64,000 nucleotides of DNA from CAVSQX01 sp963730225 (lineage in GTDB: Bacteria; Planctomycetota; Phycisphaerae; Tepidisphaerales; Tepidisphaeraceae): contig CAVSQX010000001.1 of the NCBI GenBank assembly GCA_963730225.1, positions 62,001 through 126,000 of the forward strand. The letters are read 5' to 3'. Position numbers and translations under genes: made by a program. A model generated the notes under the pieces. It searched no databases. It had not been told where the DNA came from and saw nothing but the letters and a program-made list of their open reading frames with translations. The first letter of the stretch is position 1, and each line of letters opens with the position of its first letter. Positions 16,926 through 25,719 of the stretch are shown piece after piece.

Positions 16926-17205
16926 CCCCACCCGTTGTCGGCCCGTGAGGGCCGGGCGAGGGCGTAAGCCCGAGCCGAGTGCTGCCGGAGGGTACTCCCG
17001 GAGGCAGCACGAACCGAAGGTAGTCGGGGGTCAGACAATGCTCAAAATTAACACAACATGTTGCCCTGACAGGGCGGATAGAGAATCGCAGGTGTCCCTT
17101 GCAGGGGATACCCTAAGGGATACCGTAGCGTACATTCGACACGCGTCATTTCCAGGTCGGATTCTTCTTGAAGAAGGTTCGAATATTGTCCAATAGACTC
17201 CGCTT
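16926..17205 (-). repeat. Right copy of the perfect 280-bp inverted repeat
   Basis: Identical to the reverse complement of 6694-6973. Its outer end (17205) falls inside the exported-protein gene 17048-17452, supplying that gene's last ~50 codons. The bases just outside the two copies (CTCCCTA on the left, GAAAGGC on the right) differ, so there is no sign of a target duplication. Confidence 0.9.
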
Positions 17206-17452
17206 GAAAGGCATCGCCGGTCATAACGGTTTTGTTTTCCGGTGCTTGCGACGGCGCCTGTTCGATCCGTACCGCACTTGTCCCGGATTTGTCCCGATTC
17301 GAATCCTCCTTGGCCACTGTCGGTGGCCAAGGAATGTTGGCAGCAGTGGCTGGCAACGTCAGACCCGTGACGACGCCCAGCACCACCATCATGGCCAACG
17401 CGCTCGACATCTTCGGGCCAATTCCAACGCCGAATGGTTTTGTCCGTTTCAT
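17048..17452 (-). CDS. Small exported protein whose C-terminus is encoded by the inverted repeat
   Basis: A 134-aa frame from the ATG at 17452, with AAGGAG nine bases upstream. The N-terminus is a signal peptide (MKRTKPFG then SSALAMMVVLGVVTGLTLPATAA, cleavage after ~residue 37). The mature part is short and polar. From about residue 83 (TMTGDAF onwards) the coding sequence enters the 280-bp repeat, so the native C-terminus has probably been replaced. The good start and signal peptide argue that the N-terminal half is a genuine gene truncated by arrival of the repeat. Function unknown. Confidence 0.5.
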   Translation of the reverse strand: MKRTKPFGVGIGPKMSSALAMMVVLGVVTGLTLPATAANIPWPPTVAKEDSNRDKSGTSAVRIEQAPSQAPENKTVMTGDAFQAESIGQYSNLLQEESDLEMTRVECTLRYPLGYPLQGTPAILYPPCQGNMLC

Positions 17453-17644
17453 AAACCAAATCTCCTTACTGTGAGTTCATTTCACCGCTGCCCAACGCGA
17501 GTAGCAGTTGACGTTTTCGGTCTCTAGAACGAGCTATACCCGAAAGTGGTGGATGACTGGCAACTGAATAAAAGCGGCGTACCTTCGGTGATTCGTGACA
17601 AAACGATTCACCATGTCCCACGCGGGACAGAAAGGATACGCCTC

Positions 17645-17791
17645 ATGGACAGTAACGCATTTCAACTTCATCTGGCAACGGTGCCAGCGATCGACGACAT
17701 TTTGCGCGAGGGTGCCCGCCAGGCTTTGCAGGCGGCGATCGAGCGGGAGGTCGAGGAGTACATCGAAAGAAACAGCCGGCATCGTGATGAG
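17645..17791 (+). pseudogene. IS256-family transposase, N-terminal remnant
   Basis: About 49 codons from the ATG at 17645 (AAAGGA eight bases upstream) read MDSNAFQLHL...ILREGARQALQAAIEREVEEYIERN, matching the N-terminus of IS256/Transposase_mut proteins (LREGARxxLxxAIExEVxxYI). At RHRDE, where the family continues into GRRxVVRNG, the match stops abruptly and the sequence becomes the opposite-strand membrane gene. The catalytic DDE domain is absent, so it is a dead fragment. Confidence 0.75.
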
Positions 17792-17987
17792 CAACCATCA
17801 GCTTTGCAAACCACACTATAGCCAGGCCCGCGATAATGCCGGAGGCCAGTGCGACACGGCGAGATCCAACGGGGTCGCCGGTCGTGGGTAAGATGGTAAA
17901 CACATAGGCGAAGAGGCCGCCCATTAGGGCCACCACCACGAGATTCACCGCCTGCAACTGTCGACCGCTCAACTGTGTTTCGCGCAT
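17785..17987 (-). pseudogene. Fragment of a two-helix membrane protein cut by the IS256 remnant
   Basis: Starts at the ATG at 17987 with GGAG eight bases upstream. It encodes MRETQLSGRQLQAVNLVVVAL with two predicted membrane segments (VVVALMGGLFAYVFTIL and ALASGIIAGLAIVWFAKLMV) and then runs antisense into the transposase remnant at ~17,790. The original C-terminus is lost. Family not recognised. Confidence 0.45.
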
Positions 17988-18453
17988 CGGGTTGTCTCCG
18001 GCCGGGGCAACTTACGGCCGTTCTGAGCATGCAGCAAGATGGAGTTAAAAGTGACGTGAACCAGTAGGGTTTTTAGCCCGGCAAGTGGTCCGCAACATTG
18101 CGTGGCCCCGCATTTATTCGATCTCGTCGTGCAAGCAATTCGTAATTGGCAAATCTCTCCTAGAACAACCATGCCACATGTCGGCTACACATTTTCGCGC
18201 ACCGCCGCCCAATTTCGCCCTAACCCCACCGCCAGCAAGCGCTTATATTGTTAGCATTCACTAATGAGATTTTGAAAAGTGTAGCACAATGTAGCAAGGT
18301 GTAGCATCGCGGTCCCGTATCCAATGCCGTTCTGCGAGTAATCCGCTGCAAAAAAGGCGCTACGCAGCGCAAAGGTGCAGAGTCCGTGCAATTCCGTTGT
18401 GCGGGCAATTGGCAATGCAGGGAGGTTTGCCGATGCTTTTGGCGCGGAGCGTA
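17988..18453. other. Intergenic region with three TGTAGCA iterons
   Basis: No supported gene. TGTAGCA occurs at 18280, 18290 and 18300, exactly 10 bp apart. It marks the junction between the island and the GC-rich chromosome. Confidence 0.5.
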
Positions 18454-18599
18454 GCCACAGATGCGGAGGATTGACACAGATAAGAGCAGCCACGAATGAA
18501 CACGAATGGACACGAATAAACCAGTTTGAATTCCTTCGTGTGAATTCGTGCAATTCGTGGTCTTCTTCTCATCCGTGTTCATCGGTGTTCATCTGTGGC
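18454..18599. repeat. 146-bp imperfect palindrome (MITE-like)
   Basis: Both ends read GCCACAGATG inward. The arms are built from CACGAATG/ACACGAAT and ACACxGATGA units and pair along most of their length (GCCACAGAT...CCACGAAT...CACGAAT...). No open frame with a supported start. It ends 64 bp before the ECF sigma gene. A similar palindrome with other units lies at 49480-49580. Confidence 0.65.
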
Positions 18600-18663
18600 A
18601 AACCATTTCCTGCTTTTTGTTGAAAACGATCCGTCCGCTGCCGTCATAGTTTTGGAAGCGGGC

Positions 18664-19131
18664 ATGAACGAGCTAAGCGAGGCGGCAAATCGGGCGGCCG
18701 CCCATGCGGCGGGAATGAAGCTGTACGCCCGGCAATGGGTCGATGCGGCACAGGCGGAAGATGCGGTGCAGCAGGCGATGGTGGCGCTGCTGTCGTTGAA
18801 AAAATGTCCGGATGATCCGGTGGCGTGGATGTACGTGGCCGTGCGGAATCTGGCGGTGGATTTTGTGCGATCGCGCTGGCGACGACGACGGCGAGAGGAA
18901 AAATCGGCCCGATGTGAATGGTTCGAGCCCAGCGAGGATTCGATTTTGGACGCGCGGGCGGCGCAGGTGGCGATGGAGCGGCTGCCGATGGAGTTGCGGG
19001 AAATCGTGCTGCTGCGGATTTGGGGCGATCTGGGTTACGCACAGATCGCAAAGATTGCGCAGGTGAGCGTCGGCACGGCGCATCAACGGTTCGAAGAGGC
19101 GATGAAGCAGTTGCGAGAATCTTTGCAATGA
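18664..19131 (+). CDS. ECF-type RNA polymerase sigma factor
   Basis: A 155-aa extracytoplasmic-function sigma factor. Region 2 includes AEDAVQQAMVALL and AWMYVAVRNLAVDFVRSRWRRRR (residues ~35-80). Region 4 has LPMELREIVLLRIWGDLGYAQIAKIAQVSVGTAHQRFEEAM (~residues 108-148), with the recognition helix at SVGTAHQRFEE. The start is taken at the ATG at 18664; an earlier frame-open ATG at 18595 lies within the palindromic repeat. It is 12 bp upstream of a small one-helix membrane protein, the usual planctomycete pairing of an ECF factor with a membrane regulator. Confidence 0.8.
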   Translation: MNELSEAANRAAAHAAGMKLYARQWVDAAQAEDAVQQAMVALLSLKKCPDDPVAWMYVAVRNLAVDFVRSRWRRRRREEKSARCEWFEPSEDSILDARAAQVAMERLPMELREIVLLRIWGDLGYAQIAKIAQVSVGTAHQRFEEAMKQLRESLQ

Positions 19132-19143
19132 GTTTCGTGGAGA

Positions 19144-19509
19144 ATGGCTATGCAACAGGAAGATGAACTTGATCGCAAACTGAAATCGCTCCGTCCCGCG
19201 TCGGCGAAAATCGATCCGATCGCCGCCGCGTTCACGGCCGGCCGAAGATCGGCGAGCCGGCAAACCCGAATTTGGCGAGCGGCCAGTTTCATCGCCGTTG
19301 TGCTGTGCGGAGTCATTTGGGCGAATCGTCCGGCGACCGTTCGGCCGGCGCGGAGTTTCCCGGAGCAGACGATTGCTGTCGCACCTTCACCGCTTTCGGA
19401 TCGCGGGGCGATCATGCTTGAGCGGGCGGTTCTTCTGCACGGCGCGGATGCTCTGCCGGAGCCGCATTCCATGACACTCGATCGATCCGATACCGCAAAC
19501 TCGCTTTGA
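19144..19509 (+). CDS. Small single-pass membrane protein, putative anti-sigma partner
   Basis: A 121-aa protein with a charged N-terminal cytoplasmic part (QQEDELDRKLKSLRPASAKIDP), one membrane helix near residues 46-60 (AASFIAVVLCGVIWA) and a short outer part. It follows the ECF sigma gene by 12 bp and precedes an exported protein by 10 bp. The position and topology suggest a regulator of that sigma factor. No zinc-binding HxxxCxxC motif is visible, so it is not a ZAS-type anti-sigma factor. Confidence 0.55.
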   Translation: MAMQQEDELDRKLKSLRPASAKIDPIAAAFTAGRRSASRQTRIWRAASFIAVVLCGVIWANRPATVRPARSFPEQTIAVAPSPLSDRGAIMLERAVLLHGADALPEPHSMTLDRSDTANSL

Positions 19510-19519
19510 GGAAAAATCC

Positions 19520-20921
19520 ATGAAACGCTTTGCCATCGCAATTCTTGTTTTGCTTTGCTGTGCTCCCAAGCTTCGGGCCGACGGTCCTACCACCCGGCAG
19601 GTGGAAACGTTCGAGTTGACTCCATCGCCGCCGAGCGTGAACTACTGGCTGCTGACCAATCCAGCCGACAGTCTGCGCGGCAATGCCGATGTGCTTTACG
19701 CCGACGCCGCCGCGACGCTGAACGACGAAATTCGCGGCAAAGTGGACGATGCGCTGGCGGCGTATACATCGGACCCGTCGAAGTTCGACGCGCTGGCGGC
19801 CGAAGCGGAGAACGTGAAGGTCTACAGCAAATTGCCGGGGACGTTCGATCTTCTGGCCGTCGCGGGCCGGCGGGAGTTTTATCGATGGGATTCGTCGTTT
19901 CGCGAGCAGGGGGGCGACACGCTGCTGCCGCACCTGGGCAACGATCGTGCGTTGGGCCGGCTGATCGCCATGCACGCGCTTCGGCAGATTCGCGCGGGGC
20001 AATTCGATGATGCGGTTAACACGCTGCGGCTGGGATTTGAATTGGGGCGAAAAATCGGCACCGAGCCGATTCTGATCAGCGGGTTAGTGGGTCTGGCCGT
20101 GCTGGGCCAGACGGCGGATGCCACGATGGAGTTGATGAAGCAGCCGAACTCGCCGAATCTGTATTGGGCCTTTGCCGGCATGCCGCATCCGATGATCACG
20201 CTTCAGGAAGCCCTGGGCGGTGAGATGATCGATGTGCCCGCGACGTTTCCGGAGATTTCCAGCCAGCCGATTCAGAATATAACCGGCGACCAGTCGCGCA
20301 CGATCTACCATCGAATCGTCGAATATCTGGAAAAAGACGAGTACAAAAACCCGGATGGCACCAGGCCGTGGGCCGACCCCAAGGCGGTCGCCGGGGAAAT
20401 TGATCGCGATCTGCCGCCGGCGAGCCAGTTTTACTCGGAAAAATTTCACGTGTCGGCCGATCAGGTGCGATCGCTCGATCCGTACAAGATCGTGATCAGT
20501 TGGTGGTACTGCAACCTGCGAACCGATCACTCCCAATTTTGGAATATTTCGGCGTTGCCGTACCCGCAATTATTTCTGACGCTCGGGGATTTGGCCAAGC
20601 GGATGCAGCAGGAGCAGGAAAAGCAGCCGTGCAACGTATTTCTCATCTGGGCCAGCAGCGTGAATCCGTCGGCCCAACGTTACATGCGGATGGATCGCGA
20701 ATTGGCGGCGCTGACGGATGTGGAAGCGATCCGTTCCTACGCCGCCGCCAACGATGATAAAGCTGCCGGCGAATCTGGAAGACATCACTGAAACTCCGGC
20801 GCTGGATAATCCGCGAACGGGAAGGCCGTTTGATTATCGAGTGGAGAACGACACGGCCACGCTTTCCGATTCGCTGCCCTCGGAGCATCGGTTGACGTTC
20901 ACGATTCAGATTCGCCGCTGA
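19520..20921 (+). CDS. Exported protein of the ECF operon (frameshift near 20,760)
   Basis: Starts at the ATG at 19520 after GAGGAAAA. It has a clear signal peptide (MKRFAIAILVLLCCAPKLRA). The ~440-residue mature part is mixed alpha/beta with segments such as RALGRLIAMHALRQIRAGQFDDAVNTLRLGFELGR, which look like helical tandem repeats. The frame breaks at the AAA at 20759-20761; with one A removed it continues DDKLPANLEDITETPALDNPRTG...FTIQIRR to 20921, a natural C-terminus (GRPFDYRV is a common end in planctomycete exported proteins). No family name is given; it is probably a target of the adjacent sigma factor. Confidence 0.6.
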
Positions 20922-22213
20922 GTTGGGGAACGGCGATGTGGTGGCTGAATCGCTGGAGCGATTCGATGATTTCGGGGCGGATGATGATCGAGGGCCGAGC
21001 GCAGCTTCAGAATGGCGACGACTTCCTGGGCATTTTGGGCGACGCCGGTGGCCAGCAGAAATGCGCCGGCCGCGGCGGCGGTGCGGGAAAAGCCGGCCTT
21101 GCAATGCACGTACACAATTCCGTGTTCCGATTGCTCGGCGATGAATTTCCAGGCGATGTGCAACTGCTCGGCGGTCGGAGCTGTCAAATCCATGATCGGC
21201 AGCTGCAAATAGCGCATCCGGCGAAACGGAGCGGCTTCGGAGAATTCGCATGTCAGGTCGAGCACGGCCGTGACGCCTGCTTCGTGCGCTCGGCGCGATT
21301 CGGAAATTGAAAGTTTTCGGCCGATCCAAACGCGATCGGTCAACTCATGCCAGTTATCGCACTGGCGGCTGTAGTGAATCAGTGAGATTCGCTGGCCCAG
21401 CCAGACCGGGCCAAGTGCGAGCCGCGCGATCGTGCTGATTTTTCCATAGCGCTTGCGAAAGATGCCGGGCCCGACGCCGAAATAGGCTGCGGCCATCAAT
21501 GCCATCGACAGCGCGGGCCAAAGAAGAATCCATCCGAGCGGCCCGCTGGCCAGGGCGATGATCGCCAGCGCCGCGGCTCCGAGGGCGTAATTTTTGCCCA
21601 CCCGCCGATTTGGAGTGACCGGCATGCGCATCGGCTCATCGTCGAAGAGATAAAGACAGATCCCCGCCAGAGCGAGGCCGCCGATGACATCGATCACATG
21701 ATGTTGAAACGTGAGCACCGTCGATGCCGCGATCAGCACAAACCACAGCAAGATCGCCCCGCGCATCACGCCCCGGGAACGGTCCCAAAAGAAAACTCCA
21801 AGCATCACACACAGCGTAATGTGCAGCGACGGGAACTGGTTGAACGGCCGATCCAACTGTCGGAAATTGTTGAAAATTACGCCAAGAAATCCGCCGACCG
21901 GAGGCCGTTCGAAGGCGAATCGCAGCGGAAAGGCCAGGAAGCAGGCTCCGGAAATGAGGATCGCGGCGGCCATTCGCCTGGCTAGGGTTCGCCGTTGCCG
22001 ATCGTCGCGGCAGAAGAACGGGGCCGCCACGAAAAACAGGTCGATCGACATGTACGGCAGAATCATCGCGGGCACGAATGGAATTTTTCGCTCCCACGAA
22101 AAGTAGAAGCTTCCGATTCCGACGCGCTGGGACGTCAGCCAATTGCTGCCGCCGTACACGACCAGAAACAGCAGCGACAACCCGACGGAAGTTTTCAAGG
22201 CTTTGAAGTTCAT
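20899..22213 (-). CDS. PAP2-family/dual-specificity phosphatase fusion (YnbD-like)
   Basis: About 435 residues from the ATG at 22213. The N-terminal half has several membrane helices and PAP2_3/inositolphosphotransferase motifs: a FERPP segment, FPSLHIT (in place of PSGH) and HHVIDVIGG. The C-terminal domain is a dual-specificity phosphatase with VHCKAGFSRTAAA, the CX5R loop. The same fusion occurs in E. coli YnbD, last gene of the ynbABCD lipid cluster, and the upstream genes here match that cluster. The start overlaps the previous stop by 4 bp. Near 21,000 the frame slips; the correct tail appears to read SARPSIIIRPEIIES...LSGE and stops at 20899, overlapping the convergent gene by about 20 bp. 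Confidence 0.8.
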
Positions 22214-23991
22214 CGGGTTGCTTCCGGGGTTCGCCGGGCGATCGAAACGGTGAAAATGCCGTCGGGATCGATTCGCATATCGACCTTGGAGAACCCCGCG
22301 GCGGCGACGAGCTGATCCATCTCGGCCTGCGTGCGTCGCCGCATGATCCAGGGGTTGCCGTCGCGATTGGTAAGCACGCGGGCGATCATCTCGATCTGCG
22401 GATGCCACGGCTGATTCGTGTAGATCAGATACGCGCCCGCCGGCAGAGCGGCGGCCAGCCCGCTGAGGGATCGGCGGATCATGCTGTTGTCGGGGAACAA
22501 CTCGTACAAGCCCGATACAACCGCGATGTTCGGCCGTGGTTGCAGGGTGGCGAGCGATTGCTCGTCGAAGGCATCGCCTTGGGCGAACTGCACGTTGTCC
22601 AATCCCATTTGTTTGGCTGAGTCGCGTCCGACTTCCAGCGCGGCGGTGCTGCGATCGCGGCACAGGGCCGACACATTTTTCGCCGGACCCAAATCCTTGA
22701 GCACGTCGAGCACATACCGACCCGCCCCTGCGGCGATGTCGACCGCGCGGGCCGATTCGCCGGCGGCGGTGGTTTGCTCGATCGCTTCCCGCAGCGCTTG
22801 GGTCAGATGAATTTTGCGGGCGCGAATTCCCCGCCAGCCGACGGAATTCAGGTAGAACCAGTCGATGATTTTTCCGAGTAAAAGAATTCCCTGGGATTGG
22901 TTGCGATAGACGTAATCGAGCGTCTGGCCCGAATCGAAGCCGGTATTCCATCCCAGCCGAATGCCGCGGCTGAGCCGACCGAACGTTTTGAGGCCGGCTT
23001 TCTGGGCGGCGAAATTCCACCACGCCGGCGTGCCGAAAATGAGCGGGCGGCTTAACCGGTCGAATTCCGCTTTCGTGTATCCGCCGCGGTCGGCATCGAT
23101 CAAGGGCCGTGTTTCCGCGGGACTGGCGAAGGTTTCGGCGATAAATCGCTGAATGATTCCGATGGGCCGGGCGCGATCCTTCTCGTGCAGCACCGCGTGG
23201 TAAAACCCGTCAAAAATTACGCGCTCCTTCACGGCCGATCCGAGACGATCGAAGAATTTCTTCTGCGCCGAATTCTTCACGACCCAGTCGGATCCGGCGC
23301 TGAGAATCAGAGTCGGCGTGGTGATGGCGGGGGCATCGGCGATCAGCCGAGTCGCCGTATCGTGCATTTCCAGAAGAATGTTGGTGGCGATGCTGCTCGA
23401 AATCAGCTCATCCGATTCGTATCGTTTGGCCTGCTGGGCGTCGTGCGTGAGCATTTTCGCTTTCACGTAGCTTTTGATGAACGATTTGCCGAATCGATTC
23501 CGCAGCCGCAGCGCGGGCAGCGCCGGTGGAATGTACAACTTCACCCGCAGCGCGGGCGTCACCAGAATCATGGCTCGAATCGGCGGAGCGTAATCGTGCA
23601 CCCACGCCGCGGCCGTCACTGCGCCGACGCTGTGGGCCAACAGGACGGTTTGATTCACGGGAATCTGGAAATCGCGCTGGATGAATCGCATAAAAAAATC
23701 CAGATCGCGGACGACGGTTGCAAAACTGGCGGCGTAACCGCGCTGGCCCGGGGAGCGCCCGTGCCCGCGCGCGTCCCAGGCGAAGATGTGGCAGTCGGGC
23801 AGAGCCAGTTCTTCGACCAGTTCCGCAAATCGCCCCGAATGTTCGTGGCCGCGATGCAGCAGCACCACGGCGCCGTTCGACGCGCCCGCCGCCGGCCAAT
23901 GGCGGTAGAACAATTCCGCTCCGTCTGAACTGGCAAAGGTCCCGCAGATCTCATCCCGCTTGCCGATCGACCGGGCCATCGTCTGGGTCAT
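22210..23991 (-). CDS. Bifunctional alpha/beta hydrolase - SAM methyltransferase (YnbC-like)
   Basis: 593 aa from the ATG at 23991, chosen for GAGGAG eight bases upstream. The N-terminal domain (~1-300) is a monoacylglycerol-lipase-type hydrolase: HRGHEHSGRF, AWDARGHGRSPG, the nucleophile elbow AHSVGA (Ser), SAGSDWVV (Asp) and FYHAVLHE (His). The C-terminal domain (~370-590) is a class I methyltransferase with motif I VDIAAGAGRYVLDVL and NVQFAQGDAFD. This fusion is characteristic of E. coli YnbC. It lies between the acyltransferase and PAP2/DSP genes and overlaps the latter by 4 bp. A lipid or lysolipid substrate is inferred from context. Confidence 0.85.
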   Translation of the reverse strand: MTQTMARSIGKRDEICGTFASSDGAELFYRHWPAAGASNGAVVLLHRGHEHSGRFAELVEELALPDCHIFAWDARGHGRSPGQRGYAASFATVVRDLDFFMRFIQRDFQIPVNQTVLLAHSVGAVTAAAWVHDYAPPIRAMILVTPALRVKLYIPPALPALRLRNRFGKSFIKSYVKAKMLTHDAQQAKRYESDELISSSIATNILLEMHDTATRLIADAPAITTPTLILSAGSDWVVKNSAQKKFFDRLGSAVKERVIFDGFYHAVLHEKDRARPIGIIQRFIAETFASPAETRPLIDADRGGYTKAEFDRLSRPLIFGTPAWWNFAAQKAGLKTFGRLSRGIRLGWNTGFDSGQTLDYVYRNQSQGILLLGKIIDWFYLNSVGWRGIRARKIHLTQALREAIEQTTAAGESARAVDIAAGAGRYVLDVLKDLGPAKNVSALCRDRSTAALEVGRDSAKQMGLDNVQFAQGDAFDEQSLATLQPRPNIAVVSGLYELFPDNSMIRRSLSGLAAALPAGAYLIYTNQPWHPQIEMIARVLTNRDGNPWIMRRRTQAEMDQLVAAAGFSKVDMRIDPDGIFTVSIARRTPEATR

Positions 23992-24009
23992 GATTCGGGC
24001 TCCTCGATT

Positions 24010-24049
24010 TAAGTTACCAAACACTAACTTAGTATCGGCTCTTTGTCAA
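24010..24049 (-). promoter_or_regulatory. Internal promoter with overlapping dyad operator
   Basis: On the minus strand a consensus TTGACA (24049-24044) is followed after 17 bp by TAGTGT (24026-24021), upstream of the hydrolase/methyltransferase gene. The -10 lies inside a dyad TAAGTTA-8 bp-TAACTTA (24010-24016 and 24025-24031). A repressor there would block the promoter. The TTGACA overlaps the stop codon of the acyltransferase gene. Confidence 0.5.
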
Positions 24050-24765
24050 GTATCCCGCAATTGTGCCACGGCATCGTGCAGGTCGCGGCAGATGGTGACG
24101 GCGGCCTCCTTGTCGCCGGGGTGATTTTCATACTTCCGTCCCGGGCCGATTTTCAGGCGGATGCGCCGGGGCTGCGGAATCATAACTCCTTTGGGCATCG
24201 CTCGATGTGAACCGTCCAGCCAGCAGGGGATGACGGGCACGGTGGTGCCGGCAACGAGCATTCCCACGCCCGGTCGAAAATCCCCCAGCCGCCCGTCGGC
24301 CGAGCGCGTTCCTTCGGGAAACAGCACCAGCGTGTTGCCCGTTCCCGAGAGCAGCAGTTGCCGGCAAAGCTGGAGGCTCTGGCGGATATGCACCTCCCGA
24401 TCGAACGGCAGCGCGTTGACCACCAGCACCGCCAAAGCCACGCGCGGAACACTTTGAAAAAAATAATCCTTCGCGGCAGCCGAAAACGCGCGGTGCAGTT
24501 TTCGCATCGGCAGTGCCGACAACAGGCACAACGCATCGAGATGGCTACAGTGATTCGATACCATCACGAACGATCCGCTGGCTGGAATGTGCTGCGCCCC
24601 TTCGATGCGCAGCCGATGATACGTTCGCAGCCAGCCGCGAACGGCCAGGGCCGCCGCGCTGCGCAGGCCGTAAGTCAGCATGTCGGGCTCGCGCGGAAAT
24701 CGGCGCAGCCGATCCAACATGCTTTGGCTCAAATCGGCGGCGGGCTCGTATTGCCAGGTATCCAT
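24046..24765 (-). CDS. Lysophospholipid (1-acyl-glycerol-3-phosphate type) acyltransferase
   Basis: A 239-aa PlsC-family acyltransferase. The HX4D active site is NHCSHLD (~residue 70). The glycerol-phosphate binding motif FPEGTRS is near residue 150, followed by GDFRPGVGMLV and VIPCWLDGSHRAMPKG. It adds an acyl chain to a lysophospholipid at the membrane. Its ATG abuts the stop of the CdsA-like gene (TAAATG), so it belongs to the same operon. The E. coli ynbABCD cluster has no such gene between ynbB and ynbC, so the cluster is extended here. The substrate is unknown. Confidence 0.85.
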   Translation of the reverse strand: MDTWQYEPAADLSQSMLDRLRRFPREPDMLTYGLRSAAALAVRGWLRTYHRLRIEGAQHIPASGSFVMVSNHCSHLDALCLLSALPMRKLHRAFSAAAKDYFFQSVPRVALAVLVVNALPFDREVHIRQSLQLCRQLLLSGTGNTLVLFPEGTRSADGRLGDFRPGVGMLVAGTTVPVIPCWLDGSHRAMPKGVMIPQPRRIRLKIGPGRKYENHPGDKEAAVTICRDLHDAVAQLRDT

Positions 24766-25719
24766 TTACCAGCGAAGGCCGTGAAAATATTCTACCATGT
24801 GCAAAAACAGCGGGGCGGTGAAGATAAGGCTGTCGATGCGATCGAGAACTCCTCCGTGACCGGGAATTCCCGCTCCCATGTCCTTGATGCCGATGTCGCG
24901 CTTGATCACGCTGATGCACAAATCGCCCAGTTGTCCGCCCACTCCGACGATCAACCCACTGAGCAGAAGTTCCTTGCCGCTGAAATACGGAAACGAAAAT
25001 CGCAGGCACCAGGGCAGCAGCATGGAGAAACCCGCCGCCCCCAGCGCACCGCCCCAGGTTTTTTTCGGGCTGATGTTGCTGCGTAGCTGGCGATGCCCCA
25101 GCAGTTTTCCAAACGTGAAGGCGGCGATGTCGTTCAGCTCGGTCGCCACGACGATGAACAGCAGATACCCGTAGGGGTTGTTGCTGTCGGCCAGGAAGGC
25201 GAGATGGCCGAGCATCCATCCCATGTACATGAATCCGAAAATTGCCAGGGCCATTTCCTGGAGTTGGCCCTTGGTCTGATTTCTCAGGATCGGCACGATC
25301 AGCAGGAAATTGATCGCGAAGACCGGCAGCGCCATGAACAGCCCGTACCATCCGGGCAGGTTTGGGTTGTAGGGATCGTGCATCAGCGACACGATTCCGA
25401 CCGCGGCGATCGTGACGTAGACCGCGCCGGTCATCCACCAATCTCGATAGAGGCCGGTGGCGCGGGCGAATTCCTTAAATCCGAAAATCGACAGCAGCGT
25501 GACACCGGTGATGACCCAGACGCGGCCCAGGAAGATCACCGCTGCCGCCAGCGGCGCCATAATGAGCCAACCGCCCAGCGTGCGCCAGACGCCCTTCACA
25601 TTTTTCTTCAGTCCGAATTGAAACGTCGCCAGCACGGCGGTGGCGATTGCCGTCAGGGCGGCGACGAGCAGCACATATTTCCAGAAAACCGGATTGTGCA
25701 GTGCTTCATGTGGCGACAT
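24766..25719 (-). CDS. CDP-diglyceride synthase-like phosphatidate cytidylyltransferase (YnbB-like)
   Basis: A 317-aa multi-pass membrane protein of the CdsA family, which makes CDP-diacylglycerol from phosphatidate and CTP. At least seven hydrophobic helices are visible. The C-terminal signature ISVIKRDIGIKDMGAGIPGHGGVLDRID (residues ~276-303) fits the family pattern SxxKRxxxxKDxGxxxPxHGGxxDRxD. The start TGAATG directly follows the CDP-alcohol phosphatidyltransferase stop. It probably supplies the liponucleotide used by that enzyme. It may be a specialised copy beside a housekeeping cdsA elsewhere. Confidence 0.88.
   Translation of the reverse strand: MSPHEALHNPVFWKYVLLVAALTAIATAVLATFQFGLKKNVKGVWRTLGGWLIMAPLAAAVIFLGRVWVITGVTLLSIFGFKEFARATGLYRDWWMTGAVYVTIAAVGIVSLMHDPYNPNLPGWYGLFMALPVFAINFLLIVPILRNQTKGQLQEMALAIFGFMYMGWMLGHLAFLADSNNPYGYLLFIVVATELNDIAAFTFGKLLGHRQLRSNISPKKTWGGALGAAGFSMLLPWCLRFSFPYFSGKELLLSGLIVGVGGQLGDLCISVIKRDIGIKDMGAGIPGHGGVLDRIDSLIFTAPLFLHMVEYFHGLRW

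Noticed and set aside
22214..23023. N-terminal extension of the PAP2/DSP frame to 23023
   Set aside because: It lies wholly within the hydrolase/methyltransferase gene; the ATG at 22213 with a 4-bp overlap is the natural start.
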